Of a stretch of 18,172 nucleotides of DNA, positions 6,647-13,503 are shown in pieces. The stretch covers positions 1-18,172 of the forward strand of contig JAQCAO010000012.1 in NCBI GenBank assembly GCA_027731885.1, read 5' to 3'. Source of the DNA: Actinomycetota bacterium. Its GTDB lineage: Bacteria > Actinomycetota > Actinomycetes > Nanopelagicales > Nanopelagicaceae. The notes under the pieces were generated by a model, which saw only the letters and a list, made by a program, of their open reading frames with translations, was not told the origin of the DNA and did not search any database. Position 1 is the stretch's first letter, and the number at the start of each line of letters is the position of its first letter. Position numbers and translations under genes: made by a program.

Positions 6647-8617
6647 TCACCGCGGGAAAGCTGCCGCCACGCCTCCATCGACAGCAATTACGCTGCCGGT
6701 AGTACGTGAAGATTCGGGCGAAAGGAGGTGGGCGACGGTATTTGCAACATCGACACTTCTCACTCTCTCATTAAGAATATTTCTTGAGGCGTAAAAATCT
6801 TCTAGCTCTTCCGGTTTGACTCCATGCGCTGCTGCTCGTTGTTCGCGCACGCCACCAGCCCAGAGTTTACTGTTATCAAATACAGCATCTGGGTTAACTG
6901 CGTTTGCACGCATTCCAAATTTTCCTCCTTCAATTGCAGCTATTCGCATCAACTGTAACATCCCGGCTTTTGATACGGAGTACCCGCCAAAGCCTGCGCC
7001 TGGTGCAAACGCATTTTTGCTTGCTACATAAACCAATGAGCCTCCCATGTTTTGGCGACGGAATGTCTTCATTGCCTCTTTCGTTAACATAAATGCTGAA
7101 GTTAAGTTTATTTCTAACCCGCGTCGCCACTTCTCAAGGGTGAGATCTTCTAAAGAATCGGAAACACCGATTCCAGCATTTAGAATTACGCCATCTAGTC
7201 CACCAAAATGTAGAACTGTCTTTAACACAGTGGCAACCACATCTGACTCTTGTGATTGGTCGCCTACAAAAAGAAGTGGTGGATTAAATTTATTGGATTT
7301 AAATTCGCTCTCAACTTCTTCAATACCGGTGGCTTCAATATCTGCCAGAACGACGTGTGCGCCACGGCGTCCTAATTCCAGGGCAATGCCTCGTCCGATT
7401 CCACTTCCTGCGCCGGTAACGATAACAATGTTGCCATCTAGTTGTGCTGGTGCTGGCTTATTTTTTAATTTAAACAACTCCATCGGCCAATAATCAAATC
7501 CAAACACCTCTGCATCCGAAATTGTGTCACCGTCACCGAATGCATCCACTACCCGAGCAGCGACTCCATGGGTGTGGAATGCGATATCCGCCAACATCGT
7601 ATTTTCTTTAATTGTTGTTGCAGTAGTCACAGCGCCTACGCCGGGCACAAGAATGACTTTTGGATCATTTCCGTGGCTTTCATAACCAGCAGACAGCAAT
7701 GATTTATTCGCCTCAAAGTAGGCAGCATAATTTTCGCGAAATTCTTTGATTCCAGTTTCGGCATCTTCTAAAGTAATGATTGCGGACTTAGGACGTATGC
7801 GGAGCATGTGATCAGCACTTGATGAACCCAGCGCAACTACTTTCTTAAGGTCAGGACGCGCTGCGATTTCTGCCAGGCGAGAATCGGTCCGAAGCAACTG
7901 TTTTTTACCAATCGTTCCGCGCAACCTCAGCAGTAAATCCTTCAGTTCTTCATCAGGTAGTTCTTGGTGCTGAAATTCGGCTTTAGGTCGCTTGTTTAGT
8001 GAGTCCAGGTATTTATCTGCCAGCGCGACAGTATCTAGGGTCTTCTGGTAACAACGATCTGAATCCTCATCCCAAACAACTAAACCGTGATGAGCTAGAA
8101 CCACACCGGCATAGTCTGCTAAACCACCAACGATTTTTGAGAGATTAAATCCGGGGCGAATCCAATCAACATAGGCAAATTCTTCACCAAGTGCTTCGCG
8201 CACTGCTTTTTCACCTTGTGGATGATTTGTAAGTGCGCAAATTGCATCTGCGTGCACGTGGTCTATATGTTTTGCTGGAAGAAATCCGTGTAGCAGGGTT
8301 TCGATTGATGGTCTGCGCGATGTTGGATCAACTAAAGCGCGAGTAACATAATCAACCATTGTGTCATCATCTAAAGCATCAAAATCTCTTAAGGCAAGTA
8401 ACTCTTCAAGGTCCAGCGCCGGGTAGTCACGGTCAATGGCATATTGCATATCTGCGCCAGAACCCTTTACCCACAAAACTTTCTTTAGGCGACCCAAATG
8501 ATCTTTGATCTCGCCCTTACTTGATGTATTGCCTCCACCATAAACAACCATTGATTGATCAGCACCGATCTTCTGTGAACGTGCGACTAGATCATGTAAT
8601 GGCTTTAACTCACTCAT
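6647..8617 (-). CDS. Bifunctional class II aldolase / short-chain dehydrogenase
   Basis: This 656-residue fusion starts with a class II (fuculose/rhamnulose-type) aldolase domain at about 1-380. It has GGGNTS at 27-32 for phosphate binding and metal ligands in HVHAD (120-124) and the AHHG motif (175-178). A short-chain dehydrogenase follows, from about 394 to the end. It has TGAGSGIG (401-408), NAG (480-482), catalytic S533 and YSVSK (546-550), and a typical C-terminal TGSVIAVDGG. The layout matches rhamnulose-1-phosphate aldolase/lactaldehyde dehydrogenase fusions (RhaEW type). With mtnA and mtnK alongside, the likely substrate is a 5-substituted ribulose 1-phosphate cleaved to DHAP plus methylthioacetaldehyde or acetaldehyde, which the SDR part would oxidise or reduce. 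Rhamnose use is less likely because no rhamnose isomerase or kinase is nearby. The ATG overlaps the mtnA stop (ATGA). Confidence 0.9.
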   Translation of the reverse strand: MSELKPLHDLVARSQKIGADQSMVVYGGGNTSSKGEIKDHLGRLKKVLWVKGSGADMQYAIDRDYPALDLEELLALRDFDALDDDTMVDYVTRALVDPTSRRPSIETLLHGFLPAKHIDHVHADAICALTNHPQGEKAVREALGEEFAYVDWIRPGFNLSKIVGGLADYAGVVLAHHGLVVWDEDSDRCYQKTLDTVALADKYLDSLNKRPKAEFQHQELPDEELKDLLLRLRGTIGKKQLLRTDSRLAEIAARPDLKKVVALGSSSADHMLRIRPKSAIITLEDAETGIKEFRENYAAYFEANKSLLSAGYESHGNDPKVILVPGVGAVTTATTIKENTMLADIAFHTHGVAARVVDAFGDGDTISDAEVFGFDYWPMELFKLKNKPAPAQLDGNIVIVTGAGSGIGRGIALELGRRGAHVVLADIEATGIEEVESEFKSNKFNPPLLFVGDQSQESDVVATVLKTVLHFGGLDGVILNAGIGVSDSLEDLTLEKWRRGLEINLTSAFMLTKEAMKTFRRQNMGGSLVYVASKNAFAPGAGFGGYSVSKAGMLQLMRIAAIEGGKFGMRANAVNPDAVFDNSKLWAGGVREQRAAAHGVKPEELEDFYASRNILNERVRSVDVANTVAHLLSPESSRTTGSVIAVDGGVAAAFPR

Positions 8618-9627
8618 AAGGTCTGTCCCTGTGCTATTTCATATGATTGTTTTTCAGTGATGACTGCGCTTATGTACTTTGCAGGAGTTACATCAAATGC
8701 GGGATTAAATGTCTTGGCTCCAATAGGAGCAACCTGAATGCCTTTGAAGTGGGTCAGCTCTTCATCGCCCCGGATTTCGATATGAATCTCAGCGCCACTT
8801 GCAATCGTGCGATCAACAGTCGATTCAGGCGCGACTACTAGAAATGGAATTCCGGCTGCATGGCAGGCCAGTGCAACACCAAGTGATCCGATCTTATTTG
8901 CCGAATCTCCATTCTTTGCAATTCGATCAGCGCCGATAAGTGCGGCATCGATGCGACCGGTTAATATCGCCATCGCCGCTGCACCATCTGGTTCGATGCG
9001 ATATGGAATTTCAGATTTCATTAACTCCCACGCGGTCAACCGTGATCCTTGCAAAAGTGGCCGAGTTTCATCGGCGTAAACCTCATTAATATTTCCACGT
9101 TTATGCAACTCTTTAACTACACCGAGAGCAGTGCCTGTGCCTGTAGTCGCGAGAGATCCGGTATTGCAATGGGTAAGCAGCGTTAGAGGTTTGTTACCTA
9201 GCTTTTTTATCAGCCAATCAGCGCCAAGATTTCCCATCTGCGTACTTGACTCTTTATCTTCGCTCGCTAATTTATGCGCCGCGGCAAGAACTGCATCTCG
9301 GCCTTCCGGCAGATGCTTACGAATCTTTTCTACCGCCCAAGCAAGGTTCACCGCAGTCGGTCTAGCATCGCGAAGTAAATCTATGTTGTGCTCTAACTCG
9401 ATTGCAGAAAGGCCCTTGCGGTTGGCTTCATAAATCGCGAGCACAACCCCATAAGCCCCAGCAACACCTAGCGCAGGTGCACCACGGACAACCAAATTCT
9501 GAATGGCAATAATGAAGTCAGATACCTCATCGTAAGAGTTATATGTTTCGGCAGAGGGAATCTTGGTCTGATCCAACAAGATGATCTTTCCATCTTTCCA
9601 AACGACTGCCTCAAAAGCGCTAGACAT
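8614..9627 (-). CDS. mtnA: S-methyl-5-thioribose-1-phosphate isomerase family protein
   Basis: This 337-residue protein is an aldose-ketose isomerase of the eIF2B-related MtnA family. It has the signature RGAPALG (48-54), the catalytic Cys154 in HCNTG, VYADETRPLLQGSRLT (184-198), and the catalytic Asp234 in GADRIAKNGD. These positions fit the Cys160/Asp240 pair of Bacillus MtnA. It should convert 5-methylthioribose-1-phosphate, or 5-deoxyribose-1-phosphate in related pathways, to the ribulose-1-phosphate form. It is the first gene of the leftward cluster. The ATG at 9627 has an AGGGAG ribosome site at 9635-9640. A candidate promoter lies just upstream. Confidence 0.95.
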   Translation of the reverse strand: MSSAFEAVVWKDGKIILLDQTKIPSAETYNSYDEVSDFIIAIQNLVVRGAPALGVAGAYGVVLAIYEANRKGLSAIELEHNIDLLRDARPTAVNLAWAVEKIRKHLPEGRDAVLAAAHKLASEDKESSTQMGNLGADWLIKKLGNKPLTLLTHCNTGSLATTGTGTALGVVKELHKRGNINEVYADETRPLLQGSRLTAWELMKSEIPYRIEPDGAAAMAILTGRIDAALIGADRIAKNGDSANKIGSLGVALACHAAGIPFLVVAPESTVDRTIASGAEIHIEIRGDEELTHFKGIQVAPIGAKTFNPAFDVTPAKYISAVITEKQSYEIAQGQTL

Positions 9628-9653
9628 TTATCGACTCCCTATTCAAGGTATCG

Positions 9654-9682
9654 AACTTATCACCTTAAAAATGAATTCTAAA
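9654..9682 (-). promoter_or_regulatory. Candidate promoter of the mtnA-led operon
   Basis: On the minus strand TTTAGA (9677-9682) and TAAGTT (9654-9659) are separated by 17 bases. The implied start near 9647 would give a leader of about 20 nt that holds the AGGGAG ribosome site of mtnA. A short inverted repeat AAGGT/ACCTT (9645-9649 and 9662-9666) straddles the -10 box and could be an operator half-site pair. The rest of the 183-base divergent gap (9628-9810) shows no convincing element for the opposite gene. The boxes are weak matches, so this is only a candidate. Confidence 0.3.
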
Positions 9683-9810
9683 GTCGCCCTGCTTGATGCA
9701 TTCTTTTTAAAGATTCGTGATTTCTACCTCCAAAATGGGTGATTCTCATTGCCAAGGTCTCGCCCTCCACTTACTCTTGCCCGTATACGACAGTTGATTA
9801 AGGAGCTCGT

Positions 9811-10296
9811 GTGAAGTACAAATCAGTCAAAGGTTTACTTACAAACGATGAGTCTCTTATCCCTGCAACATTTATAGATAAGCTCGAAGATGTTGTGCAT
9901 GGTTTTCTCGGAATTGTTCTATTCATTATCTCCGTACTCGCCGCTGGTTACAGCTTGCAACGCCTGATTGAAACGCGGCCATTTTTCCCGGTTGGAATGA
10001 TTCAAGCAATTAATGACATTCTTTTTGTAGTCATAATTCTAGAAATTATGCGAACCGTAATCGTTCGCTTTACTGATGGTATTTTCCAACTTGATAGCTT
10101 TTTAATTATCGGTGTAATTGCGGCTGTTCGTCATATTCTTACTGTTGGAGGCTCTCTGACTATGGAGAAGGAAAAGACCACTGAATATTTCAATCGTGCG
10201 CTAATTGAAATGGGTGTTAACACCGGAATTGTCTTAGCGCTCGTCTTTGCCCTGTTTCTTTCTCGGGCTGCACGAAAGACAGATAAGAGCCGGTAA
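9811..10296 (+). CDS. PsiE-like small membrane protein
   Basis: This 161-residue protein has four hydrophobic segments (about residues 30-50, 66-88, 95-113 and 135-155). It contains the stretch DILFVVIILEIMRTVI followed by IGVIAAVRHIL. This resembles PsiE (phosphate-starvation-inducible E) family proteins, whose biochemical function is unknown. The start is GTG at 9811 with a clear AAGGAG ribosome site five bases upstream; no ATG alternative fits the first segment better. It is transcribed divergently from mtnA and ends 13 bases before the convergent beta-propeller gene. No Pho box was identified, so regulation by phosphate is unproven. Confidence 0.7.
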   Translation: MKYKSVKGLLTNDESLIPATFIDKLEDVVHGFLGIVLFIISVLAAGYSLQRLIETRPFFPVGMIQAINDILFVVIILEIMRTVIVRFTDGIFQLDSFLIIGVIAAVRHILTVGGSLTMEKEKTTEYFNRALIEMGVNTGIVLALVFALFLSRAARKTDKSR

Positions 10297-10309
10297 GAAA
10301 GCGAGTTGT

Positions 10310-11272
10310 TTAATAAATACGAACTACTCGGCCCCCGAAATACCACTCCGTAAAGAAAACTGTTCCATTTGCATTAACTGCAACACCGTGGGGGCTATTA
10401 ACTGCGCCATCTATTAGATCAGGGGCGAGGGTTTCTCCATTCTTGATCTGGTTGGGCCAACCCTCACCGCGCTCTGGTTTAATACTATGAATGAGAATTT
10501 CCACATTGCCAGCAAGGTCTACCGAAAGCATTGCCCCATAAAGATCGGTCACGATCAGAAGATCATTACGAATGGCAAATGATGAAGGGCCAATCATTAA
10601 CTCAGAACTTACTGACTTTACATACTCTCCATCAAGAGTGAAAAAAACAATTCTTCTATTCCGTCGGTCAGCAATAACCACGAGTGATTGCGGCCCGCGG
10701 GTATCAATCAGAATGCCGTGTGGACAGTTAAAAACCAGAGAAGTGGAAGAACCGTCAAAGGTCTCAGAGCTTCCGTCAGGCTTGATCCGATGAACCAAGC
10801 TTTCCCCATACCCATCACCAATCCATATATCTCCCTTGTAAGGCCCCTCTTCTTCAACAATTGCAAGGGTTGTGGGTTTCCAAGTGATGGCATCGCCATC
10901 TTCACTGTTGGGTCTTGAGATTGTGCGCAGTACTTCACCTTTGCGATTTACTAAAAGCACTTGAGCCGCGGTCGTACCACCTGGATCACAAATCCAGAAA
11001 GAGTCATCACTGGAGTTCGGAACGACTGTTATCCCGTGCAGGACTGCGGCATTCACATCGACCTTAACAAAGGTTTCATCGTCGGGATTTAAAACAATAA
11101 ATGCACGTCCACCAGGGGACTCGAAAACTATCTGGCCATCACTTAAGATTCCGATGCCAGAATGCATCCATCCATCTTGTGGATCACCGCTAAATAGTGT
11201 TTTCCAATTTATCTCTTTTGGAATAGGTGCAGGCTTGCGCAACTTGGGATTGTGCGATGTAGATTCAGACAT
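10310..11272 (-). CDS. NHL/SMP-30-like beta-propeller protein
   Basis: The predicted product of 320 residues consists of repeated propeller-blade units. Examples are LHGITVVPNS, GDIWIGDGYGESLVHRIKPDG, FNCPHGILIDTRG, GPSSFAIRNDLLIVTDLYG and the final NSPHGVAVNANGTVFFTEW. The pattern of HG-I/V followed by D-x-x-N/G-x-R-I suggests about six blades of the NHL or gluconolactonase-like kind. There is no signal peptide, so it is probably cytoplasmic. The frame extends to a GTG at 11308, but ATG at 11272 was chosen because AAGGA lies just upstream while the GTG has no good site. The ligand or reaction is unknown; members can be lactonases, lyases or binding scaffolds. It is convergent with the PsiE-like gene. 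Confidence 0.75.
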   Translation of the reverse strand: MSESTSHNPKLRKPAPIPKEINWKTLFSGDPQDGWMHSGIGILSDGQIVFESPGGRAFIVLNPDDETFVKVDVNAAVLHGITVVPNSSDDSFWICDPGGTTAAQVLLVNRKGEVLRTISRPNSEDGDAITWKPTTLAIVEEEGPYKGDIWIGDGYGESLVHRIKPDGSSETFDGSSTSLVFNCPHGILIDTRGPQSLVVIADRRNRRIVFFTLDGEYVKSVSSELMIGPSSFAIRNDLLIVTDLYGAMLSVDLAGNVEILIHSIKPERGEGWPNQIKNGETLAPDLIDGAVNSPHGVAVNANGTVFFTEWYFGGRVVRIY

Positions 11273-11337
11273 ATCTTCCTTTTCGGCTTTGTCATTACAG
11301 TACTGCACCGAACTCGTTCTACAACATAGATGAAGGG

Positions 11338-12189
11338 TTAAAAAGCCCGCACTGGCCGAACGAAGCCGCTGAAGTCCTTATAGTTGCGGCTCTGATAGCC
11401 ACCGTTGAAGAACTGGGACCAGGCGATGGTTGCATTGCTCTCAGACGATGACCAATAAAGGTTTCCCGCAAACACTCCAAAACCTGCATTGTTGAGAGTT
11501 TTTTGCATCAGCCTAATCTCATCTTTAGTTGGTAAGTAATAATCACTTTTGGTCGCCGTAGAATAATCATCTGCAACGCCTGCAGCATAAGAATTCTTGG
11601 CGACTCCAGGATGTTTTGCGATGATTGCGTCGGTTGCCGCCTGACCGCCGAACAATCCGCGATGGAGTCCTTTAATCGTTGCTAAGGCAACGCCTGTTTG
11701 GGCGTAGATGGAGTTTGTCTGGCAATTGGCATTGCTTAATGCGCCACACATTTTCAAAGTTGTTGCCCATACGCCCGTCGCTGCAGAGGAGGCAAAGACT
11801 CCATCTGTAGGTGCCGCCTCAAGGTAGTTAAAGTCTGGTGATTGATCGTTGTAGTCAACAAAAAAGATTAATCCGCCGCCAGGGCCTTTGGCTCCGACTT
11901 TACAGAGTGAGGTACCGCCACTTCCGCAAATTGATAACTCAGTAATCTTTGAGCCACTTGAACCATCTGCGCCTTGTGCCCCAAGAACTATTCTCTCGCT
12001 TCCTTCTGGACAGCTTGATGTTCCAGGGTTGGTGACAACCTTAGTTGTCGAGTTAATACATGCTAACAATTCACCTGATGAATTATTGAGCAGGCCTATA
12101 GTCTGTGCTCCAATACCTCCTACTATCAGTGCAAAGATGATAAGAAGTAGGCTGGTTTTTGTCCTGAAAATAGAAGTTACGCTCTTCAA
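11338..12189 (-). CDS. Membrane-anchored DUF1566-type surface protein
   Basis: This 283-residue protein has an N-terminal signal anchor (TSLLLIIFALIVGGIGAQ, about residues 12-29). A Cys-containing linker with a short collagen-like stretch (GAQGADGSSG) follows, then a G-rich LCKVGAKGPGGGLIFFVDYN segment. The C-terminal domain has YYLPTKDEIRLMQ, LYWSSSESNATIAW and a terminal FVRPVRAF. The last features are typical of DUF1566/Lcl C-terminal domains found in secreted or surface proteins; the ligand is unknown. The frame is open upstream into tRNA-Tyr, so an upstream start is impossible. TTG at 12189 was chosen because GGAGAG (12196-12201) lies six bases upstream and the anchor follows directly. 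It is downstream of tRNA-Tyr and could share its transcript. Confidence 0.72.
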   Translation of the reverse strand: MKSVTSIFRTKTSLLLIIFALIVGGIGAQTIGLLNNSSGELLACINSTTKVVTNPGTSSCPEGSERIVLGAQGADGSSGSKITELSICGSGGTSLCKVGAKGPGGGLIFFVDYNDQSPDFNYLEAAPTDGVFASSAATGVWATTLKMCGALSNANCQTNSIYAQTGVALATIKGLHRGLFGGQAATDAIIAKHPGVAKNSYAAGVADDYSTATKSDYYLPTKDEIRLMQKTLNNAGFGVFAGNLYWSSSESNATIAWSQFFNGGYQSRNYKDFSGFVRPVRAF

Positions 12190-12200
12190 TATAAGCTCTC

Positions 12201-12234
12201 CGCAAATGGACAAACACGTTTGCGAAGATCGCAA
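12201..12234 (-). promoter_or_regulatory. Leader with two mutually exclusive hairpins
   Basis: Between tRNA-Tyr and the TTG start, the minus strand can form TTGCGA-TCT-TCGCAA (12220-12234). Alternatively, CGCAAA (12219-12224) can pair with TTTGCG (12201-12206). The two stems share the middle segment, and the second ends on the first base of the GGAGAG ribosome site. This could be a simple translational switch or a weak terminator after the tRNA. There is no strong U-run. Six-base stems arise easily by chance. Confidence 0.25.
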
Positions 12235-12254
12235 GAGTGATGGAGCTGTAACAC

Positions 12255-12339
12255 TGGTGGCGGGTGAAGGATTTGAACCTTCGAAGGCAGAGCCGGGGGA
12301 TTTACAGTCCCCTCCCATTGGCCGCTCGGGCAACCCGCC
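12255..12339 (-). tRNA. tRNA-Tyr, anticodon GUA
   Basis: A class II tRNA lies on the minus strand. The acceptor stem is GGCGGGT/ACCCGCC with discriminator A. The anticodon stem GGGGA/TCCCC encloses CTGTAAA, so the anticodon is GTA. A long variable arm follows (CGGCTCTGCCTTC), then the T-arm GAAGG-TTCAAAT-CCTTC. The 3' CCA is encoded (12255-12257), unlike the tRNA-Thr at the left edge. It sits between the copC-like gene and the DUF1566 gene, both on the same strand. Confidence 0.97.
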
Positions 12340-12348
12340 AGGGTCATT

Positions 12349-12377
12349 TTTTTACGGCGGGCGCAAGGCTACCTCAA
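12349..12377 (-). promoter_or_regulatory. Candidate promoter of tRNA-Tyr
   Basis: On the minus strand TTGAGG (12372-12377) and TAAAAA (12349-12354) are spaced by exactly 17 bases. The predicted start near 12342 is about three bases before the mature 5' end of tRNA-Tyr at 12339. It lies in the short gap after the copC-like stop at 12400. Spacing and position are good, while box quality is moderate. Confidence 0.42.
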
Positions 12378-12399
12378 AATATTATTCAGGGGTAATCGG

Positions 12400-12915
12400 C
12401 TATTTAGACTGTCTTTTCCAGATCAAAAATAGGATTAAGCCGCCAACTACAGCAGTAGCGCTAAGAAGAAAATAAATTGAAAGTTGGTTGCCAGATTCAG
12501 TCACAATTTCTTTGGGTAATTCTTCAGTAGCTTCAAGTGTCTCAATTACTGAAGGCTCTACGGTGAAGAAATACTCGCCTTTGATAACGTGTCCATCCGC
12601 AGCCACCACTCTGTAACTAACTCTGAACTTACCCAATGCTTCTCTGGAATCAACCCTTCTACTTACTTCTGACCCATTGATACTCAATTCACCAATTGTG
12701 TATTCATATCCATTTTCATCTGTGAGATTTAAAGAAGTCGAATCTCCGATTTGAATTAAGTCCTCTGCGAAGGTAAGAAGTAATTCGCTAGGTAATTCTT
12801 TGACTTGAGATTCTGCCGCTGGAACTTCAGAGACGAGGGTCGTATGGGCTGAGGAAGGATAAGGGAACGCAAGGAAAAGAGCGCATAAAGCGAGTAAAAA
12901 CTTGGCCCGTTTCAT
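12400..12915 (-). CDS. CopC-domain copper-binding protein, membrane-tethered
   Basis: This 171-residue exported protein has a signal peptide (about 1-23, ending SSA) whose cleavage would leave His as the first mature residue. That is the N-terminal copper ligand of CopC proteins. The CopC domain runs to about 120, with VPAAESQVKELPSELLLTF and the hallmark AADGHVIKGEYFFTV, which carries the second His. A C-terminal membrane helix (about 146-166) followed by KRQSK anchors it. The likely role is copper binding outside the membrane for homeostasis or delivery. No CopD or other copper gene is next to it. The ATG at 12915 has a weak ribosome site. It is divergent from yajQ. Confidence 0.88.
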   Translation of the reverse strand: MKRAKFLLALCALFLAFPYPSSAHTTLVSEVPAAESQVKELPSELLLTFAEDLIQIGDSTSLNLTDENGYEYTIGELSINGSEVSRRVDSREALGKFRVSYRVVAADGHVIKGEYFFTVEPSVIETLEATEELPKEIVTESGNQLSIYFLLSATAVVGGLILFLIWKRQSK

Positions 12916-12941
12916 ATCTGCATTCTACTTAACCCAAACTT

Positions 12942-12977
12942 TATATATTGAGCAATGCAGTATAAACTCAACATATA
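12942..12977. promoter_or_regulatory. Overlapping divergent promoters for copC-like gene and yajQ, within an inverted repeat
   Basis: On the plus strand TTGAGC (12948-12953) and CATATA (12972-12977) are 18 bases apart and face yajQ. On the minus strand TTGAGT (12966-12971) and TATATA (12942-12947) are 18 bases apart and face the copC-like gene. The two sets interlock, forming a near-perfect dyad: ATATATTGAG at 12943-12952 and CTCAACATAT at 12967-12976, nine of ten positions paired. This may simply be two face-to-face promoters, or an operator as well. Polymerase could not occupy both at once. Confidence 0.42.
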
Positions 12978-13014
12978 TAAGTGATCTCTATCGCGTTTAT
13001 GAGGAGGGCCAACA

Positions 13015-13503
13015 ATGGCTGATAGCAGTTTCGATGTAGTCTCTAAAATTGATCGTATGGAGCTAGATAACGCAATCAATCAAGCGATCCGCGAAATAGA
13101 TACCCGCTTTGATTTTAAAAACACTGGAGCCAAGATTGAAATGGCCGGCGAGAAGATAAATATTGAAGCCGACACTGAAGAGCGTGCCAAGGCCACTCTT
13201 GAGGTTGTTAAAGACAAGATGATTAAGCGTGGGGTTTCACTTAAGCATATTGATCCGGCTGAGCCACAACTTTCGGGAAAGATTTACAAGATTTCTTGTC
13301 CGCTTAAGGAAGGCATCTCAACTGAAAATGCCAAGAAGATTGCCAAGTTTTTGCGCGATGAAGGCCCTAAATCAGTTAAGTCCCAAATTCAAGGCGATGA
13401 GCTGCGCGTTACAAGTAAGAGCCGTGATGATCTGCAAACAACGATGGCGATGATCAAAGAAGGCAAATGGGATTTCGCTGTTCAATTTGTGAATTTTCGT
13501 TAA
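13015..13503 (+). CDS. yajQ: YajQ family nucleotide/cyclic-di-GMP-binding protein
   Basis: This 162-residue protein has the full usual YajQ length and its conserved opening SSFDVVSKIDRMELDNAINQ. It also has the family motifs DTRFDFKNT and FLRDEGPKSVKSQIQGD, and the end VQFVNFR. The family is cytoplasmic with two ferredoxin-like domains. Members have been described as nucleotide or cyclic-di-GMP binders, but the cellular role is unsettled. An ideal AGGAGG ribosome site (13002-13007) lies seven bases before the ATG. rarD follows without any gap. Confidence 0.96.
   Translation: MADSSFDVVSKIDRMELDNAINQAIREIDTRFDFKNTGAKIEMAGEKINIEADTEERAKATLEVVKDKMIKRGVSLKHIDPAEPQLSGKIYKISCPLKEGISTENAKKIAKFLRDEGPKSVKSQIQGDELRVTSKSRDDLQTTMAMIKEGKWDFAVQFVNFR

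Noticed and set aside
11338..11560. Diversity-generating retroelement target in the DUF1566 C-terminal domain.
   Set aside because: No reverse transcriptase or template repeat is present in the window, and no adenine-biased variable repeat is visible.
89..12254. Integrative element with att sites at tRNA-Tyr or tRNA-Thr.
   Set aside because: No integrase, excisionase or direct repeat of either tRNA 3' end was found at the block edges. Only the positional argument for an island remains.
12190..12333. Upstream extension of the DUF1566 protein, starting at 12333.
   Set aside because: It would translate through tRNA-Tyr. TTG at 12189 has a well-placed GGAGAG and directly precedes the signal anchor.
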